DNA of 37,455 nucleotides, from NCBI GenBank assembly GCA_947384955.1, contig CANDJC010000037.1, forward strand, positions 1-37,455, given 5' to 3'. Each line of letters opens with the position of its first letter. Within the stretch, counting starts at the first letter, position 1. The notes beneath the pieces were generated by a model. The model was not told the DNA's origin. It made no database searches and worked only from the letters and a program-made list of their open reading frames with translations. Position numbers and translations under genes: made by a program. Shown piece by piece: positions 16,686 to 24,117 of the stretch. This stretch comes from an uncultured Eubacterium sp. Lineage in GTDB: Bacteria > Bacillota > Clostridia > Lachnospirales > Lachnospiraceae.

Positions 16686-17276
16686 ACAAAAGAAAATTTA
16701 CAAAAGAAGAGCTATCATCACAATACGAAAGACAGCGGCCATAATCATACAAAAGAAAAATCTAAATCAGAAAGATACAGACTGAACGAAAGATAACTTG
16801 CAGTGAAGCAGCTGCAGGTACAAAAGATAATGTAATTTATGATACAGAAGAGCTCATACGAAAGAGAAAGCAATTGCTGATATACAGGAAATTTACAGAA
16901 GATATATGTTTTACAAAAGACAGGTTTTTACGAAAGAAATGCTTTTACGAAAGAAATTTTAACAAAAGAAATTTTTAACAAAAGAATCTGCTTTTGCTAA
17001 AGCAGATGAGTTCATAAGAGAAAGCAGATTGTCTGAAAGGTACAAAAGATAAAATATCAGGACAGGTTCCTGATGTAAAGTACAAAAGATAACTGAAAAT
17101 GTGCATGAATGAAAATCCACTAGTTACGTTCCTCAGTATTTATACAAAAGAAGAATGAAAAGTTATGGGCTGGTAATAAAAAACGAAAGAAAATACTGCC
17201 GGAGAGTATAGCGGTTAAAGAATACAGATTTTACAAAAGAAGAAATTTGGAAGATATACAAAAGAAAAACAAAGAA
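16686..17276 (+). repeat. Dense ACRAAAGA motif array downstream of the 6S candidate
   Basis: About 18 exact ACAAAAGA or ACGAAAGA octamers occur in about 580 bp, for example at 16686, 16700, 16725, 16749, 16786, 16820, 16858, 16913, 16930, 16947, 16962, 16978, 17042, 17082, 17144, 17183, 17233 and 17258. There are also near variants such as ACAGAAGA. All are on the plus strand. They are often preceded by T or TTT and followed by AA or TAA. Spacing varies from 14 to 64 bp, so this is not a simple tandem repeat. No open frame of note exists here. Confidence 0.75.
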
Positions 17277-17309
17277 AGCACATCAGAAAAGGATATTGAA
17301 AAAGCAGAT

Positions 17310-17362
17310 AGAAAATTCATGACAGAGAATTCATGATAGAAAATTCATGACAGAAAATTCAT
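17310..17362 (+). repeat. 14-bp tandem repeat, about 3.8 copies
   Basis: Units of the form AGAAAATTCATGAC occur at 17310-17323, 17324-17337, 17338-17351 and partly 17352-17362, with single-base changes. They lie between the motif array and the terminator at 17480. Confidence 0.85.
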
Positions 17363-17479
17363 ATTTGTTTTCATATAAAAAACAAAAGCTGAATTATAAC
17401 AGCTGCCAGAAGTATGGCAGTGAAAATATAGTAAATAAGATACAGCAGAATAAAATATAATAAAAATACAGTCAGATAA

Positions 17480-17509
17480 AAAGAAGCTGCGGATTCTGCA
17501 GCTTCTTTT
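17480..17509 (+). terminator. Intrinsic terminator closing the non-coding region
   Basis: GAAGCTGC (17483-17490) pairs with GCAGCTTC (17498-17505), extended by an A-tract and a T-tract. No protein gene lies within 1.5 kb upstream, so it most simply ends a transcript starting at the 16445-16473 promoter or within the motif array. Confidence 0.8.
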
Positions 17510-17756
17510 ATGATTCTGCAATGGAAGAATACAGCTTTTCTGCCGGATTCTGTATGGATAGCAGATTATAGTTTTTCTGCCGGATTCTGTATGGATAGCA
17601 GATTAATTTTTCTGCCGGATTCTGTATGGATAGCAGAATACAGTTTTTCTGGCGGATTCTGCATGACTGGCAGATTTAATTGTCTGTGTCAGATTCTGCA
17701 TGACTGGCAGATTTGAATGTTTTGTCAGATTTTGTGTGAATGGCATGGCAGATTTG
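17510..17756 (+). repeat. Tandem array of about 37-bp hairpin repeats
   Basis: Six related units follow one another. Three near-identical ones carry TCTGCCGGATTCTGTATGG and then ATAGCAGA, and three diverged ones end in GGCAGATTT. Each can fold on itself through TCTGCC and GGCAGA or TCTGC and GCAGA. The first copies are the most alike and the last are worn. A 68-codon open frame through the repeats is judged accidental. The remaining 135 bp to the SpoIID gene show nothing clear. Confidence 0.8.
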
Positions 17757-17891
17757 CGGCACTTTTTAGAAACGGCTGCAAATAGCATTTCGCATAAAGT
17801 ATGCAGGCTTTATTCATAAACAGCAAAGCTGCTGTATACATATATAGGAGCAGGACAAAATACGAATAAGTATTACACGGGGCAGGGAATT

Positions 17892-20024
17892 ATGGACAGA
17901 GCGGCAGGCGGAACTATGGACAGAGCAGCAAAAGTAAGGCAGTACAGAAAAAAAAGAAGAAGAAATTACAGCGGGCGCAGTAACAGTCTGCAGGCAGGCA
18001 GCGTGCCAAAAGCCGGAGTTTTTGGCGTCATCATCGTTCTGGCGGGGGTTCTGGCTGTTTTGTTCTGGCTGTTTCATCAAAAAAACGAAATATCAGACCT
18101 TACTTATGTGACAGGAGAGGAATTTGCATCGCTGATGTCTTTTCTGACGGATGATTTTGCAGAGGAATGGGCAGATGAGGCTGATGCTTATATCACACGA
18201 AGCCAGATGAAAGAATGTGTGCAGGCGGCAGGGCTTTTTGAAGCTGTCAGTGTTACGGGCGGAAATGAGAGGATGAAGCGGCCTGAGGTTATGCAGTATT
18301 ATGAACAAATGCTGGATTTGCTGGATTTGGGCGAATCTGTGCAGAAAAAGACGCTGCTTGTATTAGAACAGGACGGTTCTTCACTGCAGACACAGGAAGG
18401 AGATTATGATTTAAAAGCAAGTCCTGTAAAGTTAAAACCTCTTTATACTTATCAGGCATATTGTATGGAACAGACGGTGCTTGGAATTGAAACAGAGTCA
18501 GAAAGAACAATCGCTTTAAGAGATGTTCAGGTACAGACTGTTACCGAAAATGAAATAAGGTTCCAGTATCAAAAGCAGGAATATAAGGTTTCATGTAAAG
18601 CTGCAGGAGGATTAAGCTCAGGTTCATCCTGTACCTTATGCATCAAAGGCGGCAGGGTGACGAAGGTTAAAAATATTCAGAATGCGGACCCGGCCGCAGA
18701 ACAGAAAAAAGAGCAGACAGACGAAAAACTGCCGCAGACAGTAAAAGTGCTGATTCTGAATCAGTCTGACGTGCATTATGACCAGGTTTACCTGAAGTGC
18801 GATGGAGAGTCTAAAGTAGAACTGAATAAGAAAACGAAGAAATATCAGGCTTCAGACACGATTCAGATAAAGAAGCTAAAGCTGAAAAAAGGAAGTTCTG
18901 CCGTCATTACCCCGGCAAATCAGGACGGCCGCCTGTTTCTGACAGATAAAAGCGGCAGCGGGATTTCGAAAGGATATTTCGGAAGCATGACGGTATACCG
19001 CGATGCCGAAGGTTATTATATTGTAAATAAAGTTCCTGTGGAAAAATACCTGTATTCAGTTGTAGCCAGTGAAATGCCGGCTTCTTTTGGAACAGAAGCA
19101 TTAAAGGCACAGGCGGTCTGTGCCAGGAGCTATGTGTACAGACAGACAGCTTCTGAGGATTATCGGAATTATCATGCGCAGATTGATGACAGTACAAATT
19201 ATCAGGTATATAATAAGTCAGATATCAGTGAACAGGATATTGCAGCGGTAGAAGAAACATCTGGAGAGGTGATGTATGTACAGGATGAAATTGTAAATGC
19301 CTATTATTTTTCCTCCTCCCATGGATATACGTCCAGCATGGAAATCTGGAATCAGGATGAAGATGCTTATCCTTATTTAAAGTCAAAGTCTTTAAGTATC
19401 TCGAAACAGAAAGACTCAAAGAAAGACCTGTCAGATGAAAAGGTATTTCAAGATTATATCACTTCTGGGAAAATAGAAACTTATGACAGCAGCAGCCGGT
19501 ATTTCCGCTGGAAAGCATATGCTGAGCTGAGCGGGAGCCTGAATGCGTTAAAGGAAAAAATTACCCAGAGGCAGAAAATCAATCCGGATAATTTTCGTTT
19601 TTATCTGAAGTCTGGAAAAAAGCAGAAGAAGGTAAGTTCCATGAAAGGTTTTGGAGGAGTGAAAAAGATGTACTGCTCCAGACGAGGCAGCAGCGGAGCA
19701 ATTTTAGAACTGACCATTCAGTTTGAATATGGAAAGGCTGTTATTAAGTCAGAATATAATATCCGCTCCGTTATAGGATGCGCCATGGAGAAGATTACAT
19801 ATGCAGACGGTACACAGGATACATCGGCAAGATTTCTGCCAAGCGCTTATTTTTCGATTGATTTTAACAAAAAAAGCGGCAGATATGTGCTTTCCGGAGG
19901 CGGAAACGGACACGGCATGGGCATGAGCCAGTACGGAGCGGCCGGCATGGCAGCACAGGGCTGGAATTATGAGGAAATTTTGAAATTCTTTTACGATGGC
20001 GCTAAGATTCGAAAAGTCAGTTAA
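17892..20024 (+). CDS. SpoIID/LytB-domain protein, membrane-anchored
   Basis: A 710-residue protein with a basic N terminus (residues 20-30 RKKRRR) and one membrane segment at about 43-62 (VFGVIIVLAGVLAVLFWLF). The bulk should therefore lie outside the membrane. The SpoIID/LytB domain is in the C-terminal half: EKYLYSVVASEMPASFGTEALKAQAVCARSY is its usual opening and GHGMGMSQYGAAG its closing motif. SpoIID of sporulating Firmicutes is a peptidoglycan lytic transglycosylase active during engulfment. This protein is about twice the usual SpoIID length because of a long lysine- and serine-rich N-terminal region, so it may be a relative rather than SpoIID itself. Ribosome sites are weak at both the ATG at 17892 and the alternative at 17916. 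Confidence 0.85.
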   Translation: MDRAAGGTMDRAAKVRQYRKKRRRNYSGRSNSLQAGSVPKAGVFGVIIVLAGVLAVLFWLFHQKNEISDLTYVTGEEFASLMSFLTDDFAEEWADEADAYITRSQMKECVQAAGLFEAVSVTGGNERMKRPEVMQYYEQMLDLLDLGESVQKKTLLVLEQDGSSLQTQEGDYDLKASPVKLKPLYTYQAYCMEQTVLGIETESERTIALRDVQVQTVTENEIRFQYQKQEYKVSCKAAGGLSSGSSCTLCIKGGRVTKVKNIQNADPAAEQKKEQTDEKLPQTVKVLILNQSDVHYDQVYLKCDGESKVELNKKTKKYQASDTIQIKKLKLKKGSSAVITPANQDGRLFLTDKSGSGISKGYFGSMTVYRDAEGYYIVNKVPVEKYLYSVVASEMPASFGTEALKAQAVCARSYVYRQTASEDYRNYHAQIDDSTNYQVYNKSDISEQDIAAVEETSGEVMYVQDEIVNAYYFSSSHGYTSSMEIWNQDEDAYPYLKSKSLSISKQKDSKKDLSDEKVFQDYITSGKIETYDSSSRYFRWKAYAELSGSLNALKEKITQRQKINPDNFRFYLKSGKKQKKVSSMKGFGGVKKMYCSRRGSSGAILELTIQFEYGKAVIKSEYNIRSVIGCAMEKITYADGTQDTSARFLPSAYFSIDFNKKSGRYVLSGGGNGHGMGMSQYGAAGMAAQGWNYEEILKFFYDGAKIRKVS

Positions 20025-20051
20025 GTAACAAAATTCCAGAAAGGGAGAAAC

Positions 20052-20915
20052 ATGAAACGGATATTTTTAGATGGAATGCGGTTAATGGATAAATGCAAAA
20101 GGGACAATATCGGCGCCTGTGCGGCTCAGACAGCCTTTTTTATTATGATGTCGCTTGTACCCTTAATTATGTTTTTCATTACCTTAATCCAGTATACACC
20201 CATTTCTGAAGCGATGCTGTTACAATGGGTGCATCAGTATCTTCCAGATTATCTGGAACCTGTTATTATTACGATTTTAGATGAAGTATACTCTGAATCA
20301 GCCGGAATCCTGTCCACCACAGCGGTGATTGCTATATGGTCGGCTTCGAAAGGTCTTCATTATCTTTCAGACGGACTGGATGAGGTAAATCAGGTTCAGG
20401 AAAAAAGAAGCTGGATTCTGCTTCGTATAAAAGCGGTATTCTATACATTCAGCTTTTTGGTGTCTATTGTAGTTTTTCTTGTCCTGCTGGTATTCGGGCG
20501 TTCCTTAGAAGAACTGCTTGTTTATTATCTGCCGGTTATTGGGAACATTGTATCCAGGATACTTGACTTTCGGATACTGATTATTACGCCGATTATGATA
20601 CTGACGGTTATGATGGCATTTCATTCCCTCCCGGACCGCAAGGCAGTTACCGGGCGTAAAATTAATTTTCATAACCAGCTGCCGGGGGCCGTTTTGTGTA
20701 CGGTGGTCTGGTATCTGTTTTCTATGGGAGTTTCGGTTTATGTTGGGTACTTTAACGGGTTTTCTATGTATGGGTCGCTGACTACGATTGTGCTGACGAT
20801 GTTCTGGATTTATTTTTGTATGTATATTCTGCTGTTTTGCGCGGAGGTAAATGGGTTTTACTATAAGGAGATAGAGGACTGCTGGGAGAGGGTGCGCAAG
20901 AGGAGGAGAAGGTGA
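20052..20915 (+). CDS. YihY/BrkB-family inner membrane protein
   Basis: A 287-residue protein with about six hydrophobic segments, beginning near residue 22 with CAAQTAFFIMMSLVPLIMFF and ending in a basic tail. The pattern matches the YihY/virulence factor BrkB family, formerly mis-named RNase BN. The function is not settled; transport or membrane roles have been suggested for relatives. It starts 27 bp after the SpoIID-domain gene with AAGGGAG upstream, so the two are probably co-transcribed. The palindromic element copy B begins about 25 bp after its stop. Confidence 0.88.
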   Translation: MKRIFLDGMRLMDKCKRDNIGACAAQTAFFIMMSLVPLIMFFITLIQYTPISEAMLLQWVHQYLPDYLEPVIITILDEVYSESAGILSTTAVIAIWSASKGLHYLSDGLDEVNQVQEKRSWILLRIKAVFYTFSFLVSIVVFLVLLVFGRSLEELLVYYLPVIGNIVSRILDFRILIITPIMILTVMMAFHSLPDRKAVTGRKINFHNQLPGAVLCTVVWYLFSMGVSVYVGYFNGFSMYGSLTTIVLTMFWIYFCMYILLFCAEVNGFYYKEIEDCWERVRKRRRR

Positions 20916-20939
20916 AATTTTTGGGGGAAGTGGCCTCTC

Positions 20940-21233
20940 GGACGCCGGACGGAGAAACTTTTTCCTTCTGCTGTTTCGTTTCCGAAAAGTAAGAAGTTCT
21001 AAGTTTTCTGCGCCGGGGTTCTGGCTGCGGACGGACCGGCGCCTGATACCCTGGCGTTGTTTCTGGCTGTAAGCTGTGTATCAGGCAGGCGCCTTTTGGG
21101 GGCTTCGAGGGTGTTGAGGAAGAAATGAAGTGAGCCCCCAAATCCTGGGTGGTGAGCAGAAAACTAAGAACTTCTAACTTTTCTCCAAAGGCACAGCAGA
21201 AGGAAAAAGTTTCTCCGTCCGGCTGGTCTTTGG
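20940..21233. repeat. Dispersed palindromic element, copy B (inverted orientation)
   Basis: A complete copy of about 295 bp, in the opposite orientation to copies A, C, D and E. One arm (20943-21011) ends GAAGTTCTAAGTTTTCTGC and the other (about 21156-21225) begins GCAGAAAACTAAGAACTTC. Between them lie GGACCGGCGCCTGATACCC and TCAGGCAGGCGCCTTTTGG, themselves inverted. Its interior is especially close to copy C, sharing the CTTCGAGGGTGTTGAGG segment. Confidence 0.85.
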
Positions 21234-22280
21234 CAGGATTTACATGAAGGGTATTTCGGGGGACGGAAGGTTCTGGGAGTAATGAACGACACCATAGCAA
21301 GCTGATTGGTATCAAAAAAACAGTCTCGCTTTGCCCGGTATGAGTTTGTTCGCAGCAGAACTGCGGGGAATCAGACCTGGAGAGATTGAAGATGATGATG
21401 GCTGCTTTTTGTATTGTGGAGATGTTTTTGAAGCTGGATAAAAGTTTGCCAGATACTTGTTTTTAATTATTTGGCTGGTTATATAGTTATTATTTATTAA
21501 TTATTTGGTCATTTAATTATTTACATCAGTTTACAAGCTTTTGATTCTATACTATATATAGGTTGTTAAAACATGACTAAATACAATATATAGTATATGT
21601 TGACATAAATGGAGATTAAAATCAGAAAAGCTGTAAACTGGTGTTATTTAGTTACTTAATTGTTTAACAACAGATTGTAAGTTTACAGTTTTAATACATT
21701 TTTGGAAAAAATCAAATTACATAGTGTATGTATTATCTGTAGTTCAACCTATATCTTGTGCTCAAATAAAAACTTTAAAGCAGGTGTTATTTAACCTTTT
21801 AATTTTTTAACCATTTATTATTAAATGAACTGTACCAGTTTACAGTTCTTCTGATTTTGTCGTTTCGATGTGAAATTCTAAACTATTATGGTATTTAACT
21901 ACAGATATGTAATTATATACCAGTTTGCAAGTTTTTAGGTTTTGATACATATTAGAATAAACTCAAACTTTATGCTATATATATTTTCCATAATTCAAAC
22001 TATATCATTTGTTCAAATAAAAACATGTAATCTGGTACAATATTATATAATGTGAAATTAAAAACGTGCAAACAGGTGCAATTATATATGATGTGGAATA
22101 AAAAACATGTAACCTGGCGTAATTATACATGATATGGAATTGAAAACTTGATAAAGGTATATGAAATATGCCATTAGTATACCATCTTACAAGTTTTATA
22201 TTGGACTGAAGTGAAGCTATCCTGATTGCAGGAACGAAGTTCCGTCATAAATTCTTTCTGCGTAAATTTTGCCAAAATCA
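21234..22280. repeat. AT-rich degenerate repeat region between inverted elements B and C
   Basis: No gene is seen in this stretch of about 1 kb. From about 21520 to 22200 it contains many copies of ACCAGTTTACA or its complement TGTAAACTGGT, degenerate in places. Three blocks of about 120 bp (about 21527-21650, 21673-21790 and 21918-22046) each start with the motif in one orientation and end with it in the other, with a shared interior such as CTCAAATAAAAAC. Linkers share TTAATTATTTGGT-like sequence. The blocks look like old, worn hairpin units. Confidence 0.65.
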
Positions 22281-22565
22281 GCTGGATGGAGAAACTTTTT
22301 CCTTTGGCGGTGCATTTGGAGAAAAGTTAGAAATTCTTAGTTTTCTGCTCAACACCCAGGATTTGGGGGCTCACTTCATTTCATCCTCAACACCCTCGAA
22401 GCCCCCAAAAGGCGCCTGCCTGATACACAGCTTACAGCTAGAAGTAACGCCAGGGCATCAGGCGCCGGTCCGTCCGCAGCCAAGACCCTGACGCAGAAAA
22501 CTTAGAATTTCTTACTTTTCGGAAAGAGCACCGCCAAAGGAAAAAGTTTCTCCATCCAGCGTCCA
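22281..22565. repeat. Dispersed palindromic element, copy C
   Basis: A complete copy in the same orientation as D and opposite to B. The left arm GGATGGAGAAACTTTTTCC runs to TTAGTTTTCTGC, then ACACCCAGGATTTGGGGGC, AAAAGGCGCCTGCCTGAT and CATCAGGCGCCGGTCCG follow, and the right arm from GCAGAAAACTTAGAATTTC runs to CCATCCAGC. The arms are reverse complements with scattered mismatches. Confidence 0.85.
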
Positions 22566-22620
22566 TCCCGCCACAAAATTAACCTTCCATCCAACATCCG
22601 TCCCGCCACAAAATTAACCT
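22551..22620 (+). repeat. 35-bp tandem duplication
   Basis: 22551-22585 and 22586-22620 are 35-bp units, both ending CCCGCCACAAAATTAACCT, with a few differences near the front. The first unit starts inside the right end of element C, so the duplication arose after, or during, element insertion. It ends 25 bp before the pheS promoter. Confidence 0.85.
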
Positions 22621-22644
22621 CATAAAAAATTCTAAAAATTTTCC

Positions 22645-22673
22645 TTGCACAACCCCACAGACTGCGCTATAAT
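22645..22673 (+). promoter_or_regulatory. Sigma-A promoter of the pheST T-box transcript
   Basis: TTGCAC (22645-22650) and a perfect TATAAT (22668-22673) are separated by 17 bp. The start would be near 22680, right at the beginning of the T-box leader. Confidence 0.75.
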
Positions 22674-22679
22674 AAAAAA

Positions 22680-22977
22680 ATCCAAACAGCCAAATGCAGC
22701 GAAAGTGCGTATCCCGGCAAAAAACAGCAGGATACACCCGAAAATCATATCCGCTGACAGAGAGAAAAAGTGAGGCGCTGAGAGCTTTTTCAAGTACAGG
22801 TGATTATCGGATTTCACACTGGAGCAGTCCGGGGGAACTGTATGAAAGATACATGTGTAGTCCGGAACGTTCATACACGTTACGTATGTTAAGTGCCTGG
22901 CAGCATCTGTCAGGAATCAGGGTGGTACCGCGGAACAGCTCCGTCCCTTTTGGGATGGGGTTTTTTTATGTTTATAT
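22680..22977 (+). promoter_or_regulatory. T-box riboswitch, probably tRNA-Phe, ahead of pheST
   Basis: A leader of about 300 nt ends with the T-box core GGGTGGTACCGCGG (about 22920-22933) and then a terminator hairpin CCGTCCC-TTTT-GGGATGGGG plus seven T (about 22940-22977). Uncharged tRNA stabilises the antiterminator in this class. An AGTA motif at about 22793-22796 and a downstream TTC followed by A (about 22815) fit a specifier loop for phenylalanine. The genes downstream are the two subunits of phenylalanyl-tRNA synthetase, which agrees. Confidence 0.93.
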
Positions 22978-23002
22978 TTAATTTATTAAGGAGAATTCGC
23001 AT

Positions 23003-24022
23003 ATGAAAGAAAAACTGCAAAAAATCAAGGAAGAAGCTGCCCGTCAGATACAGGCTTCTGAAGAACTGGCCAGGTTAAATGAAGTAAGAGTAGCTTTTCT
23101 TGGAAAAAAAGGTGAACTCACAGCTGTATTAAAGAGCATGAAAGATGTGCTGCCTGAGGAGCGTCCGGCTGTAGGACAGCTTGTAAATGAAACAAGAGCC
23201 GCCATTGAAGACATGCTTGAGGAAACAAAGAAGAGATTAGAAGCTGCGGAACTGAATTTCCGGCTGAAACAGGAAGTCATTGACGTGACCCTGCCGGCTA
23301 AGAAAAACCGCATCGGGCACCGTCATCCAAATATGATAGCATTAGAAGAAGTGGAACGCATTTTTGTCGGTATGGGCTACGAGGTGGTGGAAGGGCCTGA
23401 GATTGAATATGATTATTATAACTTTGAGGCCTTAAATATCCCTGCGGACCATCCGGCGAAGGATGAACAGGATACCTTTTATATTACAGATAAAATACTG
23501 CTGCGCACACAGACTTCACCGGTTCAGGTACGTACAATGGAGACCAGACCGCTGCCAATCCGCATGATTGCGCCGGGGAGAGTTTTTCGCTCGGATGAAG
23601 TGGATGCGACGCATTCACCGTCCTTTCATCAGATTGAAGGCATGGTCATTGATAAAAATATTACATTTGCAGATTTAAAAGGAACGCTTGCAGAGTTTGC
23701 AAAAGAATTATTTGGAAAAGACACAAAAGTCAAATTCCGCCCGCATCATTTCCCGTTTACAGAACCGAGTGCTGAGGTGGACGTTACCTGCTTTAAGTGC
23801 GGCGGAAAGGGATGCCGTTTCTGCAAAGGCAGCGGCTGGATTGAAATTTTAGGATGTGGCATGATTCATCCAAAGGTGCTTAAAATGAGCGGGATTGATC
23901 CGGAAGTATATTCAGGATTTGCTTTTGGGGTAGGCTTAGAGCGGATTGCGCTGCTCAAATATGAGATTGACGATATGCGTCTTTTATATGAAAATGACGA
24001 CAGATTTTTATCACAGTTTTAG
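23003..24022 (+). CDS. pheS: Phenylalanyl-tRNA synthetase alpha subunit
   Basis: The 339-residue catalytic subunit of the alpha2-beta2 enzyme that charges tRNA-Phe. An N-terminal coiled-coil (about 1-85) is followed by the class II catalytic core. Motif 2 reads RVFRSDEVDATHSPSFHQIEG, and the motif 3 region ends GFAFGVGLERIALLKY. A Cys-rich insert, CGGKGCRFCKGSGW, precedes motif 3 as in many bacterial PheS. The length is usual. The start follows AAGGAG with about 9-nt spacing, and expression is under the T-box upstream. pheT follows after 95 bp. Confidence 0.97.
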   Translation: MKEKLQKIKEEAARQIQASEELARLNEVRVAFLGKKGELTAVLKSMKDVLPEERPAVGQLVNETRAAIEDMLEETKKRLEAAELNFRLKQEVIDVTLPAKKNRIGHRHPNMIALEEVERIFVGMGYEVVEGPEIEYDYYNFEALNIPADHPAKDEQDTFYITDKILLRTQTSPVQVRTMETRPLPIRMIAPGRVFRSDEVDATHSPSFHQIEGMVIDKNITFADLKGTLAEFAKELFGKDTKVKFRPHHFPFTEPSAEVDVTCFKCGGKGCRFCKGSGWIEILGCGMIHPKVLKMSGIDPEVYSGFAFGVGLERIALLKYEIDDMRLLYENDDRFLSQF

Positions 24023-24117
24023 TCTGCGAAAAGTGCGTGTTCTGTTTGCAGAAGGATATTACAGACGCATGACAGTCTGCTGAAATCTGTATATATAAGA
24101 AATTTGGAGGAAATAAA

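Noticed and set aside
17510-17716. A 68-codon plus-strand frame through the hairpin repeats
   Set aside because: The translation simply mirrors the repeat in changing frames (unit length is not a multiple of three) and there is no ribosome site.
16686-17756. A CRISPR array
   Set aside because: Octamers are too short and irregularly spaced, the 37-bp units are directly adjacent without unique spacers, and no cas gene is present.
20782-21315. A 177-codon minus-strand frame across the end of the YihY-family gene and element B
   Set aside because: It runs through the palindromic element and overlaps a real gene; its translation shows no domain and the frame is not kept in other element copies.
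22694-22981. A 95-codon plus-strand frame before pheS
   Set aside because: It lies entirely inside the T-box leader, including its terminator.
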